Assembly (NCBI GenBank): GCA_016464795.1
Contig: JAEKNN010000008.1
Coordinates: 43,446-107,445 of the forward strand
Length of the DNA: 64,000 nt
Source: Candidatus Amunia macphersoniae
GTDB taxonomy: Bacteria > Chloroflexota > Dormibacteria > Aeolococcales > Aeolococcaceae
Direction: 5' to 3'
Below the pieces are notes generated by a model. It ran no database searches and was not told the origin of the DNA. It saw only the letters and a program-made list of their open reading frames with translations. The stretch's first letter is position 1; each line of letters starts with the position of its first letter. A program made the translations under genes and the position numbers. Positions 1-7,639 of this stretch are shown in pieces.

Positions 1-615
1 GTCGCTGATCACTCGGTCGTTGGCCGTCGCTGTTGTGCACAGGACGGGCGTGGTCGACGGCAGACCGTGGAGCACGTTGGCGATCAGCCGGTAGTCAGGC
101 CTGAAGTCGTGACCCCAATCGCTGAGGCAGTGGGCCTCATCGACCACGAGGAGGCAGGGGCGGGAGGTGAGGAGTTTGAGCGCTTCGGAGCGGAAGGTCG
201 AGTTGTGGAGCCGCTCCGGAGACACCAGGAGCAGGTCGATCTCATCGTCTCGGAGGGCGACCACGATGTCGTCGTGTCGCTCGCTGTTGCCGCTGTGGAA
301 GTCGGCCGCCCGTATCCCAATCCTCTGTGCCATGGCGACCTGGTTGCGCATCAGGGACAACAACGGCGAGATGAGGAGGGTCGTGCCATACCCGCGTCTG
401 CGGAGCATGGCCGTCGCGATGAAGTAGACGAAGCTCTTCCCCCAGCCGGTGCTCTGCACCAGCAGTACCCGCCGGTGGCCAACCACGATGTCCACGATCG
501 TCTCCAGCTGTCCAGGGCGGAACGTGGCATCGGGTCCGAGTGCGCCTCTCAGGATCTCCGCGGCCTCAGCGGCGGCAGACTGCTCAGCGTCCGTGATCGC
601 CGAGTCGCCGCTCAT
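1..615 (-). CDS. RecQ-like ATP-dependent DNA helicase, N-terminal part (runs off window)
   Basis: The frame is open from an ATG at 615 to the window edge, giving the first 205 residues. They show the RecQ-type SF2 helicase core: motif I STGWGKS around residue 60, ISPLLSLMRNQ (motif Ia), VSPERL, and the motif II block DEAHCLSDWGHDFRPDY followed by TTATAN (motif III), a series typical of RecQ. RecQ enzymes unwind DNA 3' to 5' during repair and recombination. The lysine/threonine of Walker A appear as GKS, so the ATP site looks intact. GGAGGA lies about 8 nt upstream of the ATG and fixes the start. The RQC/HRDC or other C-terminal domains are outside the window, so this could also be a shorter RecQ-like defence-associated helicase. 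Confidence 0.85.
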   Translation of the reverse strand, partial: MSGDSAITDAEQSAAAEAAEILRGALGPDATFRPGQLETIVDIVVGHRRVLLVQSTGWGKSFVYFIATAMLRRRGYGTTLLISPLLSLMRNQVAMAQRIGIRAADFHSGNSERHDDIVVALRDDEIDLLLVSPERLHNSTFRSEALKLLTSRPCLLVVDEAHCLSDWGHDFRPDYRLIANVLHGLPSTTPVLCTTATANDRVISD

Positions 616-889
616 GCTGGGCTGTCCTCCAGTGCCAAGCACTCGCCCAGTCGGCGCGCGAGAGAGCGTACGTGCGACCCCGGCGTACCGCAAGTGGCGG
701 TGGCTGTCAGCGCGCCGATCGGCCGCGCACCGATGGAGCACGTCGACCACCGAGCTCATGGCCGACCGCTGACACTTTGAGCCCGGGCGTCGGGGGTCCG
801 AAGCGCCGCGAGGCGTGGCTGTGCCGGCAGCTCACCGCATCCCCGCAGAGGTGCCCGACGGCAATTCCTTCAGTCCCGCCGCCGGCAAC
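616..889. other. Intergenic stretch with no recognised gene
   Basis: About 270 bases lie between the RecQ start and the stop of the MazF-like toxin. I see the RecQ ribosome site next to 616 but no convincing coding pattern, RNA gene or repeat in the rest. Confidence 0.4.
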
Positions 890-1240
890 CTATGGTTCGG
901 AGACAACCTCACCGACGGCTCTCCGGATGGCGCGCACCACCTGGTCGAGCTGTCGCCACCCGAGCGGTCGCCCCAACGGCCCGTCTGCCAGGAAGTCGCG
1001 GTCGATCGTCGTGATCTCTTCACAGAACAGGACGCTGTCGGACCCGAGGCCGCCCGCTCCGGCAGGCAGAGCCACTCGTGTCGGGCCGAGCCGCCCCCGC
1101 GAGAACACCGGGATGACGATGAGGTCGTCGCGCATGGCGTTGCGCACATCTTCGGAGATGACGAGGGCGGGCCGCGGCTGGTGTGGGTCGTCCGGCTGAC
1201 CGGGGGTGTAGACGTACCAGATCTCGCCGCGACGCGGCAC
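890..1240 (-). CDS. MazF/PemK-family endoribonuclease toxin
   Basis: This 116-residue protein begins MPRRGEIWYVYTPG and continues RPALVISEDVRN, LIVIPVFS and LPAGAGGLGSDSVLFCEEITTID, the usual blocks of the MazF/PemK/Kid fold. Family members cut mRNA and arrest growth. The gene follows its likely antitoxin (1264..1515) with a 23-nt gap, in the usual antitoxin-first order. The C-terminus (QLDQVVRAIRRAVG) matches the terminal helix of the family. Length is normal (about 110 residues). Function is inferred from family membership. Confidence 0.85.
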   Translation of the reverse strand: MPRRGEIWYVYTPGQPDDPHQPRPALVISEDVRNAMRDDLIVIPVFSRGRLGPTRVALPAGAGGLGSDSVLFCEEITTIDRDFLADGPLGRPLGWRQLDQVVRAIRRAVGEVVSEP

Positions 1241-1263
1241 ACCGCGCGAGAGTCGCCGCGGGC

Positions 1264-1515
1264 TCAGGTCCGCGCGACCCGGCGCCTGGCGGCCTCCCGG
1301 CGGGTCTGGCGCCAGGCTGCGTGCTCGTCGGCAGGCACGTCATCCGCGTCCGCGAACTGCAGCTCCATCGCGGCGCGCTGCTGCGCGGCCGACCAGAGCC
1401 GCAATGCCTCATCGACCACCTTGCTGCGGTCGAGCCCCGCATGCGCCTCGACGTAGGCGTCAACGTCGCGGACGAGCAGATCATCGAGCGAGACGCTGAG
1501 CTTCACGCGTGGCAT
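1264..1515 (-). CDS. Ribbon-helix-helix antitoxin paired with MazF-like toxin
   Basis: An 83-residue protein beginning MPRVKLSVSLDDLLVRDVDAYV, followed by DRSKVVDEALRLW: a beta strand plus two helices of a MetJ/Arc/CopG-type DNA-binding fold. The basic, alanine-rich tail (QTRREAARRRVART) is the probable toxin-binding part. It should repress its own operon and neutralise the downstream MazF-like protein. The start is marked by an extended -10 (TACCTT, 1528..1523) only 7 nt before the ATG, so the message is probably leaderless. A GGAGG also abuts the ATG but is too close to act normally. Confidence 0.8.
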   Translation of the reverse strand: MPRVKLSVSLDDLLVRDVDAYVEAHAGLDRSKVVDEALRLWSAAQQRAAMELQFADADDVPADEHAAWRQTRREAARRRVART

Positions 1516-1531
1516 CCTCCAAAAGGTAGCA
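1516..1531 (-). promoter_or_regulatory. Leaderless-type promoter of the first MazEF-like operon
   Basis: On the minus strand TGC precedes TACCTT (1528..1523), and 7 nt separate it from the ATG at 1515. This places the transcription start at or within a base or two of the start codon. Confidence 0.5.
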
Positions 1532-1591
1532 TGTTTGGTGGGAGGCTGCCCCCGAACGCCAGTCCTGCTCCCACCTCCCGGACCTGGTCGC

Positions 1592-1711
1592 TCAGGCGGC
1601 GGCGTCGAGTGACCGTGTGCCTCGGCAGCTCGGGTACCGACTGCAGCCCCAGAAGCGACCGTGCTTTGAGATCCGCAGCACCATCTCCTGATGGCAATGC
1701 GGACAGCTCAT
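1592..1711 (-). CDS. Orphan topoisomerase-type C4 zinc ribbon, small protein or remnant
   Basis: From an ATG at 1711 the frame gives 39 residues: MSCPHCHQEMVLRISKHG, then RFWGCSRYPSCRGT. CPxC, then C-x5-C with the YPxC signature, is the zinc ribbon found in C-terminal repeats of type IA topoisomerases and some helicases or nucleases. No topoisomerase core is present nearby. It sits between two MazEF-like modules, so it may be the tail of a lost gene or a stand-alone mini-protein. GGGAG lies close upstream of the ATG. The frame stays open upstream to 1843 without family similarity. Confidence 0.45.
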   Translation of the reverse strand: MSCPHCHQEMVLRISKHGRFWGCSRYPSCRGTRSLDAAA

Positions 1712-1852
1712 GGCTCCCGGTCGAGCGACTGGCGTCTCTGCGCGGGATTGCGGGTTCGGGACGACACAGACGAAGGCTACGGGTGGCCCGCCGCCCAAAA
1801 CCCGCCCATCGCCGAACTGCGAATCCCTCGTCACAGACGGCACCAGCGCGGG

Positions 1853-2176
1853 TCAGCCGTCGCAACCAACAGCTATCGAGAGCGAGCTGCAGATGGCGTC
1901 CATCGTCGACGTCCGGGCATGTCCAACGCGGCGAACCAGGCGAGACCGGGCGACGAGCTGCACGTTGTCCAGGTTGGCCACGCACTCCACGCGGAGACCG
2001 TCGTCAGCTCCCAGGCGCACCTCCGTCGAGAGACCGCGGATGGTGGAGGTGACGGGCGCCGCGATCACCGCGTGGAGCACCCGGCCTAGCGGATCTCGGG
2101 TCAGCACCACCGCCGGCCGGACCTTGTCGAGCCGTGCCAGCCACACCTCCCCCCGCCGTGGCGCCGGGTCACTCAC
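1853..2176 (-). CDS. MazF-family endoribonuclease toxin
   Basis: A GTG at 2176 starts a 107-residue protein: RRGEVWLARLDKVRPAVVLT, VIAAPVTSTIRGLSTEVRLG, then DGLRVECVANLDNVQLV. These are textbook MazF strands, including the RP-x-VVLTRD and ANLDNVQ blocks. It overlaps the antitoxin stop by 8 nt, so the two are translationally coupled. The C-terminal helix (TMDAICSSLSIAVGC) is complete. A decayed copy of the same gene is found at 16535..16747. Confidence 0.88.
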   Translation of the reverse strand: MSDPAPRRGEVWLARLDKVRPAVVLTRDPLGRVLHAVIAAPVTSTIRGLSTEVRLGADDGLRVECVANLDNVQLVARSRLVRRVGHARTSTMDAICSSLSIAVGCDG

Positions 2177-2432
2177 GCGGTGCCATCGGGTACAGCGCTT
2201 CCCAGTCGGTGTCGTCGTTGAGCTCGCTGTCCGAGATGTCTGCGAGGGCCATCTCGGCGGCCGACGGCGGCGCCTGCCGGTATGCCGCGAGGTCACGGCG
2301 GAGGCGCTCGGTGCGGATCAATCGATCCAGCGCGAGGTCGATGACCTCAGACGTCGATCGAGCATCGGTCAGGGACCGGGCCATCTCAGCTTTGTCCCGG
2401 CTCAGCGTGATCGTGACCTTCTCTCGCGCCAT
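2169..2432 (-). CDS. MazE-like ribbon-helix-helix antitoxin
   Basis: An 87-residue protein starting MAREKVTITLSRDKAEMARS, then STSEVIDLALDRLIRTERL: an RHH DNA-binding domain followed by an acidic toxin-binding tail (ADISDSELNDDTDWEALYP). The ATG at 2432 is preferred because a TAGTAT -10 box lies 7 nt upstream (leaderless arrangement) and similarity starts there. The tail matches a remnant at 17384..17440, so a related module once stood there. It should repress its operon jointly with the toxin. Confidence 0.82.
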   Translation of the reverse strand: MAREKVTITLSRDKAEMARSLTDARSTSEVIDLALDRLIRTERLRRDLAAYRQAPPSAAEMALADISDSELNDDTDWEALYPMAPRE

Positions 2433-2439
2433 ACCTTTG

Positions 2440-2445
2440 ATACTA
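2440..2445 (-). promoter_or_regulatory. -10 box of the second MazEF-like operon
   Basis: TAGTAT on the minus strand is 7 nt from the ATG at 2432, consistent with leaderless transcription. Confidence 0.45.
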
Positions 2446-2488
2446 CCAAGCGGCCATACCCGAAGGCAAAAGCTACGTTGGAGCAACT

Positions 2489-3220
2489 GTGCGGCGTGTG
2501 ATGATCATTTCCGTGACGGAACACCGGAGCGGAGGTATGGGGTCTGCCACCATTGCCGTTGACGAAGAGCCCAAGAGCGGTGAGACCGATCGGCACCGGC
2601 AGCGCAGCGGACAGATCGCTGCACACCATGTCCGGCGCTTTCGCGACGTCACCAATGGGATCTTCGGACTGATCGTCGTGCTCAGCGGATTCGCTCTCAC
2701 CGAGGTCCCGGTTCGGGTGCCGTACGACATGGTCAACATCGTCTGCTACTTCCTTCCCATCTTTCTTTTCGTGGTGTATCTCTGGCGCCAGGTCGGCGAG
2801 TTGCTCGATGTCCATCCCAGTCACGACCGGCGCCTGACGCAAATCCTCACGGTGTGCCTGTTCTTCGCCACGCTCGTTCCGGTGGCCGTCAGGCTCTCGG
2901 TGGTGGGTGAGGGGGGAGTTCGGACATACGCTCCGGTTGGCGTTTCATTCATCGTGGCCGCCGTGTTCTTGTTGTTGGCGCTCTGCGCACACCGCGCGGC
3001 ACGTGTCCACACCGAGGTCACTCACCCGAAAGACACCCGATTTCTACGTCAGCTGGCACTGTCTGACCTGCTGACGGCGTTGATGTTCATGGCCTCCGCC
3101 GCACTGGACGCGGAGGCATCCGTACTGCGAGTCCCTCTGCAGTCAGCCGTGTGGGTAGCCGCCTTTTTTGTCCCGAACATACTGTGGGGGGTTCAAGCGC
3201 GCCTGCGACGCGCGGCCTGA
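2489..3220 (+). CDS. Multi-pass membrane protein, TMEM175/DUF1211-like pattern
   Basis: A 243-residue protein with about six hydrophobic segments, roughly at residues 58-75, 80-98, 118-137, 150-168, 190-205 and 218-236. The first segment is introduced by RRFRDVTNGIFGLIVVLSG, which resembles the RxxxFxDG motif opening TMEM175/DUF1211 potassium-channel-like proteins, but one of the key residues is changed. I treat the family as tentative. The N-terminal 50 residues are polar and possibly not all translated (alternative ATGs at 2501 and 2537). It is divergent from the MazEF operon and convergent with the sigma-factor operon. Confidence 0.6.
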   Translation: MRRVMIISVTEHRSGGMGSATIAVDEEPKSGETDRHRQRSGQIAAHHVRRFRDVTNGIFGLIVVLSGFALTEVPVRVPYDMVNIVCYFLPIFLFVVYLWRQVGELLDVHPSHDRRLTQILTVCLFFATLVPVAVRLSVVGEGGVRTYAPVGVSFIVAAVFLLLALCAHRAARVHTEVTHPKDTRFLRQLALSDLLTALMFMASAALDAEASVLRVPLQSAVWVAAFFVPNILWGVQARLRRAA

Positions 3221-3233
3221 AGCAAAGCGGGAC

Positions 3234-4469
3234 TTACACACCAGACCCGCCGGCCCCCAACTCCCGTCGCCTGACCTCGAGGAACCCACGCTCGGCCGCG
3301 TTCTCTGTCCGCCTGATCGCCTCCCCATAGGCCGCCGCGGCCTCGGCGTCGCGCCGCAGCCGGCGCAGCATGTCGGCACGGACCGCATGGAACATCTGAA
3401 AGTCCTCCAGCGCGAGGTCGTCGACAAGCGCGAGCGCCGCATCCGCACCCTCCACCTCCGCCACTGCCACGGCACGGTTGAGCGCCACCACCGGCGTCGG
3501 CGACATCACCAGAAGCTGGTTGTACAGCTGCAGGATCTGCCACCAGTCGGTCTCGCTCGCACGAGCCGCGTCGCTGTGCACTGCGTTGATCGCCGCCTGG
3601 ATCTGGTACGGACCCGGCTGGTTGCGCGCCAGCAGGCTCCGCACCAACGCCTGCCCTTCATCGATCAAACCACGGTCCCACAGGCGCCGATCCTGGTCGG
3701 TCAGCAGCACCAGCGCACCGTCAACGGTGGTGCGCGCCGGCCGCCGCGACTGCACCAGCAGCATCAGCGCCAGCAGCCCGGCCACCTCACCGTCGTCCGG
3801 CATGAGCTCGTGCAGCACACGCCCCAGCCGGATCGCCTCTGCACAGAGGTCGTCACGCACCAGCGATTCGCCGGACGTCGCCCGGTAGCCCTCGTTGAAC
3901 ACCAGGTACACCACCACCAGCACGGCGCGCACCCGCTCGGGCAGATCAGCATCGCTCGGCACGCGGTACGGGATCCGCGCATCGCGGATCTTGCCCTTGG
4001 CGCGCACCAGCCGCTGCGCCATCGTCGCCTCCGGCACCAGGAAGGCGCGCGCGATCTCCGGTGTCGTCAGCCCACCCAGCAGCCGCAGCGTCAGCGCCAC
4101 CTGGCTGGCAGTTGCAAGCGACGGGTGGCAGCACGTGAAGATCAGCCTCAGCCGCTCGTCGCGCACCACGCCCTCCTCGACAGGCTCGTCCTGTGCGTGC
4201 AGCAGACCGGCCTGTGCATGCCGGTCGTTGCGTGACGCCTCGCGCCGCAGCCGGTCGATGGCCCGGTTGCGCGCGGTGGTGATGATCCATCCCGCCGGGC
4301 TCGGCGGCACGCCGGCGGAGGGCCAGCGCTGCACCGCGGCGGCGAAGGCCTCCTGGACCGCCTCCTCAGCAACGTCGATGTCACCGAACACGCGGACCAG
4401 GACGGCAACGGCGCGGCCGTACTCCTCAGCGAAGACACGTTCGATCTCGGAGACGGCCGGCGCCTGCAC
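3234..4469 (-). CDS. ECF42-type RNA polymerase sigma factor with C-terminal extension
   Basis: About 411 residues from a GTG at 4469. Region sigma-2 is at about 14-80 ([37 protein letters not shown]). Sigma-4 is at about 120-160 ([19 protein letters not shown]). A long helical extension carries the ECF42 hallmark [16 protein letters not shown]. In that group the C-terminal extension replaces an anti-sigma factor, and the genes sit beside DGPF/YCII proteins, exactly as here. The upstream DGPF gene stops at 4478..4480, only 8 nt before this start, so they form one operon. An in-frame CTG overlapping the upstream stop is an alternative start. Expected role: stress-responsive transcription of the partner operon. 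Confidence 0.9.
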   Translation of the reverse strand: MQAPAVSEIERVFAEEYGRAVAVLVRVFGDIDVAEEAVQEAFAAAVQRWPSAGVPPSPAGWIITTARNRAIDRLRREASRNDRHAQAGLLHAQDEPVEEGVVRDERLRLIFTCCHPSLATASQVALTLRLLGGLTTPEIARAFLVPEATMAQRLVRAKGKIRDARIPYRVPSDADLPERVRAVLVVVYLVFNEGYRATSGESLVRDDLCAEAIRLGRVLHELMPDDGEVAGLLALMLLVQSRRPARTTVDGALVLLTDQDRRLWDRGLIDEGQALVRSLLARNQPGPYQIQAAINAVHSDAARASETDWWQILQLYNQLLVMSPTPVVALNRAVAVAEVEGADAALALVDDLALEDFQMFHAVRADMLRRLRRDAEAAAAYGEAIRRTENAAERGFLEVRRRELGAGGSGV

Positions 4470-4477
4470 TGTCGCCG

Positions 4478-4831
4478 TCAGCTCGGCGGCTCTTCCGCGA
4501 CGGGCCGCACCTCGATGGTGGCGGCGCACGCGCGCACGGCTTTCTGTCCCCACTCCAGGGCGGCGTCGAGGTCGTCGGTGTTGATGATCCAGAAGCCGCC
4601 GATGTGCTCCGCGCCCTCGGCGAAGGGACCGTCGGTGGTGATCACGTCGCTGCCCTTGGCGCGCAGCGTTGTCGCTGTGCTCGAGGGGTGCAGCCCAGCG
4701 GCGAATACAAACGCGCCGGACGTCTGGAGCTCCTCGTTGAGGGCGTCGACGTCGCGGATCGTCCGCTCCCGCTCGCCCGGGGCGAAATCGGGGTTGTCGG
4801 CGTGGCAGACGCTGACCATGTACTGAGCCAT
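4478..4831 (-). CDS. DGPF/YCII-domain protein, partner of ECF42
   Basis: A 117-residue protein [16 protein letters not shown]... with the [19 protein letters not shown] block at about residues 64-82, the DGPF signature of the YCII-related family. The ferredoxin-like fold has a conserved His/Asp pocket; the biochemical role of these partners is not settled. AGGAGGAA sits 6 nt before the ATG, a near-perfect ribosome site. It is the first gene of the ECF42 operon. The coupling supports co-expression rather than proving interaction. Confidence 0.9.
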   Translation of the reverse strand: MAQYMVSVCHADNPDFAPGERERTIRDVDALNEELQTSGAFVFAAGLHPSSTATTLRAKGSDVITTDGPFAEGAEHIGGFWIINTDDLDAALEWGQKAVRACAATIEVRPVAEEPPS

Positions 4832-4934
4832 CGGGGTTCCTCCTGGTTGCGATTGTCACCGGTCCATCGCCGGCTCTCACCCTCTACACGAACGGCGTCG
4901 CGCCAAATCGACATATCACCCGGTGGCGGTGGAC

Positions 4935-5318
4935 TCACTGTTCGTCCGCGGGCGCCAACCAGTCCTCCGGCGGCGGGTCGGTGACCGTCGCTGCTGTCAG
5001 CCAGGTTTCCAGCGCGGCGAGGATCCGCCCCGGAGCCTGCCGGTTGCGAGGGAAGGTGCGCGAGCTGGTGAAGAGAAGACCCGGCGCGCCGCGACCGTCG
5101 GCGTCGGCGAGGAGCCGCCGGAAGTCCTTGACGTTCTCGGTCACGATGCGACGGCCTGTCTCGACCGCCCATGCCCACACCTCCGGATCGGTCATGGATC
5201 GCAGCTGAGGATCTGCGGCCACAGCAACCACGTCGTGGCCGCGCCGGCGTAGCTCCTCCGCAATGCCCGGCGCAAACATCTCGTCGAGCAGCAGCGCGAC
5301 CTGGCGCGCCGGGCTCAC
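4935..5318 (-). CDS. DUF5615 PIN-like toxin
   Basis: A 127-residue protein beginning QVALLLDEMFAPGIAEELRRRG and continuing DVVAVAADPQLRSMTDPEVW and GRRIVTENVKDFRRLL. An N-terminal LLDE, the D-P-E-(V/L) block and the TEN..DF motif are the acidic residues of the DUF5615/PIN-like nuclease fold, which is predicted to cleave RNA. It overlaps its likely antitoxin by 4 nt (ATGA). The tail is slightly longer than usual and polar. Nuclease activity is inferred from the fold. Confidence 0.8.
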   Translation of the reverse strand: MSPARQVALLLDEMFAPGIAEELRRRGHDVVAVAADPQLRSMTDPEVWAWAVETGRRIVTENVKDFRRLLADADGRGAPGLLFTSSRTFPRNRQAPGRILAALETWLTAATVTDPPPEDWLAPADEQ

Positions 5319-5737
5319 GCGAGCAGGCGGCGCTCGACGCGCCAGGCTTCCTCGGCGGCTCGTGACTCCTCGTCCGCCATCGCCAGCTCGGCATCAATCT
5401 CATCCGGGTACGCGCCGTAATAGCGCAACGCTGCCCGCACTCGCCCCGGGGAAAGGCTGAGCAGCGCTCCCAACGCAGAGACCGCCGTCTCGCCGCGCTC
5501 GTCCGTCTCTCGAGCGGCTTTCACCACCTCCCAGACATCGGGTCCCAGGGCTAGGGCGGCGCGCCTGCCGGTCGGCCCATCCTTGAAGATGATTCCGGGG
5601 TGTTCCGCCAGGCGGAGGCCCTCATCCACGAGGCGCTGGGCCAGCCCAGACGGAGTCGACCCCGGGATGGCGCGAGCTCGCCGCCGCAGCCTGTCGAGGA
5701 TCGCCGGGTCGAACCGTATGGAGAGCGGGGTGCTCAT
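5315..5737 (-). CDS. DUF433-type antitoxin with N-terminal ribbon-helix-helix
   Basis: 140 residues from the ATG at 5737. The N-terminus (STPLSIRFDPAILDRLRRRA) looks like an RHH DNA-binding segment. The rest (HPGIIFKDGPTGRRAAL, LSPGRVRAALRYYGAYPDEI) matches the DUF433 pattern that pairs with DUF5615. The ATG is 7 nt from a TACAAT -10 box, so the mRNA is probably leaderless; another ATG three codons upstream would lie inside the spacer. Overlap with the toxin start implies translational coupling. Confidence 0.78.
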   Translation of the reverse strand: MSTPLSIRFDPAILDRLRRRARAIPGSTPSGLAQRLVDEGLRLAEHPGIIFKDGPTGRRAALALGPDVWEVVKAARETDERGETAVSALGALLSLSPGRVRAALRYYGAYPDEIDAELAMADEESRAAEEAWRVERRLLA

Positions 5738-5744
5738 GTAGTGC

Positions 5745-5750
5745 ATTGTA
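5745..5750 (-). promoter_or_regulatory. -10 box TACAAT of the DUF433/DUF5615 operon
   Basis: A near-consensus -10 hexamer on the minus strand, 7 nt from the ATG at 5737, the leaderless spacing seen repeatedly in this window. Confidence 0.55.
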
Positions 5751-5781
5751 GGCGGTACGCTACATATTGTCGCCCTGTGGA

Positions 5782-6588
5782 CTACCCGCGACGGAACTTC
5801 GCAACGGCGATCGGGGCGAAAACCGCGACGATGCCGGTCGTCCAGAGCATCGACACCCCGACGTACCACCCGGCGCTGTGCTCCAGCAGCGCCTCCGCCT
5901 TGGGACCGAGCGCGAGCGCCCGGACGGCGTCGACCATCATGGTCACCGGCTGGTACTCGGCGAACGCCCGCAGCCATCCCGGCATCGTCTCCACCTGAAC
6001 GTAGGTGCTCGAGAAGAAGCTGAGCGGGAACACCAGGAAGGCGACGCCCTGGGCAGCCTGCGGGCTGCCCGCGATGGCGCCGAGCGCCACGAACATCCAC
6101 TCGAAGGCGAAGCCGAACGCGATGCACAACGCCAGCGCGGCCAGCGCGGCTGTACCGGTTCCGTGGAAACGGAAGCCGATCAGCAGGCTGACCCCGACCG
6201 TGGCCAGCAGTCCCCAGACCATCTGCAGGGTGTCCGAGACCACGCGAGCGACCAGCATCGAGCTGCGCGGGATGGGCAGGGAGCGCAGGCGATCGATGAA
6301 GCCCTGCTGCATGTCGTCAGCAATCCCGGTTGCCGCCCCCATGCCGAAGTAGAGCACCATCGTTGCCAGAAAGCCCGGCACCAGGAAGTCGACGTAGGCA
6401 ACGCCGGGGATAGCGATGGCTCCACCGAACACAAAGCGGTAGGTCAGCAGGAAGAGCGCTCCCTGCACCGTGCCTAGGAGCACGAGCTGCGGGGTGCGCA
6501 GCCACTTGAGCACGCCGCGACGCGTGATGGCCGCCGTGCTCGCCGCCCAGGTCGCCGATCGTCCTGCTGTTGGTGTCATCGCTGCCAT
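5782..6588 (-). CDS. ABC-2 type permease, DrrB-like
   Basis: A 268-residue protein with six hydrophobic segments and the ABC-2 pattern: ITRRGVLKWLRTPQLVLLG at the N-terminus, PGFLATMVLYFGMGAA, DRLRSLPIPRSSMLVARV (the amphipathic connecting helix) and SFFSSTYVQVETMPGWLR near the C-terminus. This is the membrane half of a DrrAB-like drug or lipid exporter. AGGAGA precedes the ATG. It lies 14 nt after the ATPase gene and ends near the DUF433 promoter. The substrate cannot be told from sequence. Confidence 0.9.
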   Translation of the reverse strand: MAAMTPTAGRSATWAASTAAITRRGVLKWLRTPQLVLLGTVQGALFLLTYRFVFGGAIAIPGVAYVDFLVPGFLATMVLYFGMGAATGIADDMQQGFIDRLRSLPIPRSSMLVARVVSDTLQMVWGLLATVGVSLLIGFRFHGTGTAALAALALCIAFGFAFEWMFVALGAIAGSPQAAQGVAFLVFPLSFFSSTYVQVETMPGWLRAFAEYQPVTMMVDAVRALALGPKAEALLEHSAGWYVGVSMLWTTGIVAVFAPIAVAKFRRG

Positions 6589-6602
6589 GTGCCTTCTCCT
6601 TG

Positions 6603-7568
6603 CTACGCGGGGGTGCCGCTTCTCGTTCTGTCTGCAGAGCGGCGGGTGAGCGCCAGGAACACCTCGTCGAGCGTCGGTGTGCGCAGGGCCACGTCCTCCA
6701 CCTCCGCGCCGGCTGACTCCAGGGCACTGAGGGTGTCTCGGAGACGCTCGACCCCGGCCTCGACGGCGACGCTCACGCGCCGCGTGGCCACGTCCATCTG
6801 CGGTTCGCTGTGGTCGAGCCGGGCCAGCACCGCGGCGACGCGCGGCAGCTCGTCCTCGCTGCGCACGTGCACCTCGATGACGCGTCGCCCCACCTGCTGC
6901 TTCAGCTCGGCCGGCGACCCCTCGGCGATCACCCGGCCGTGGTCGACAATCACCACGCGGCTGGCAAGGTGATCGGCCTCGTCGAGGTACTGCGTGGTCA
7001 TCAGCACGTCGGTGCCCTGCTGCACGAGGCCGCGGATCGCGTCCCAGAGCTCGATGCGACTCCCGGGGTCGAGCCCGGTGGTCGGCTCGTCGAGAAGTAG
7101 GAGGCGGGGACGGCCCACCAGGCTGGCGGCGAGGTCGAGCCGGCGACGCAAGCCGCCGGAGTAGGTCCGGGCCAGGCGGCCGGCATGCTCGGTGAGCCCC
7201 AGTTGCTCCAGGACCTGCGTCGTCCCCTCCCGTGCGCCGCGCCGGTCCAGCCCGAAGAGCCGCGCCACCATCTCGAGGTTCTCGCGCCCGGTCATCGCCG
7301 GCTCCACCGAGGCGAACTGCCCGGCGAGGCCGATGAGGCCGCGCACAGTGCGCGCCTCACGCACAGCGTCGTGACCGTAGACGCGGAGCACGCCGCTGTC
7401 CGGCCGGATCAGGGTGGCGACAGCCCGCGCCAGCGTGGTCTTGCCCGCCCCGTTGGGGCCGAGCACGGCGACCACCTGGCCGGCCTCGGCGTCGAGGTTC
7501 AGCCCGTCGAGGGCGACGGTCTTGCCGAATCGCTTGCTGAGGCCTGCAGCCTCGATCATCGTGGTCAT
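6603..7568 (-). CDS. ABC transporter ATP-binding protein, DrrA-like
   Basis: 321 residues. Walker A GPNGAGKTTL is at about 36-45, the signature LARTYSGGLRRRLDLAASLV, and Walker B RLLLLDEPTTGLDPGSR. These are followed by the DrrA-type C-terminal regulatory region (about 230-310, ending TPTLDEVFLALTRR). It energises the DrrB-like permease encoded downstream. GAGAGG lies 6-7 nt before the ATG. It is transcribed divergently from the MarR-type gene across an operator-rich 71-bp gap, so the regulator probably controls it. Confidence 0.92.
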   Translation of the reverse strand: MTTMIEAAGLSKRFGKTVALDGLNLDAEAGQVVAVLGPNGAGKTTLARAVATLIRPDSGVLRVYGHDAVREARTVRGLIGLAGQFASVEPAMTGRENLEMVARLFGLDRRGAREGTTQVLEQLGLTEHAGRLARTYSGGLRRRLDLAASLVGRPRLLLLDEPTTGLDPGSRIELWDAIRGLVQQGTDVLMTTQYLDEADHLASRVVIVDHGRVIAEGSPAELKQQVGRRVIEVHVRSEDELPRVAAVLARLDHSEPQMDVATRRVSVAVEAGVERLRDTLSALESAGAEVEDVALRTPTLDEVFLALTRRSADRTRSGTPA

Positions 7569-7579
7569 CTATTGCCTCT

Positions 7580-7626
7580 CTTAGCTAGGTCGCTTAGAAT
7601 ACTAAGATACTATCCTCGCTAAGATC
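7580..7626. promoter_or_regulatory. Divergent promoter/operator for DrrAB and MarR genes
   Basis: The gap holds a perfect inverted repeat CTTAG-AATA-CTAAG (7593..7606), a second partial copy CTTAGCTAG (7580..7588) and a third half-site CGCTAAG (7618..7624). TACTAT (7608..7613) is a candidate -10 for the MarR gene, and TAGTAT read on the other strand inside the palindrome is a candidate for the ABC operon. MarR binding here would block both promoters. Confidence 0.65.
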
Positions 7627-7639
7627 ACGGAGTCAAGTC

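Noticed and set aside
3234..4880. A single 548-residue protein covering the sigma factor and upstream DNA
   Set aside because: The first 130 residues are antisense-like Arg/His-rich nonsense overlapping the DGPF gene; family similarity starts after the GTG at 4469.
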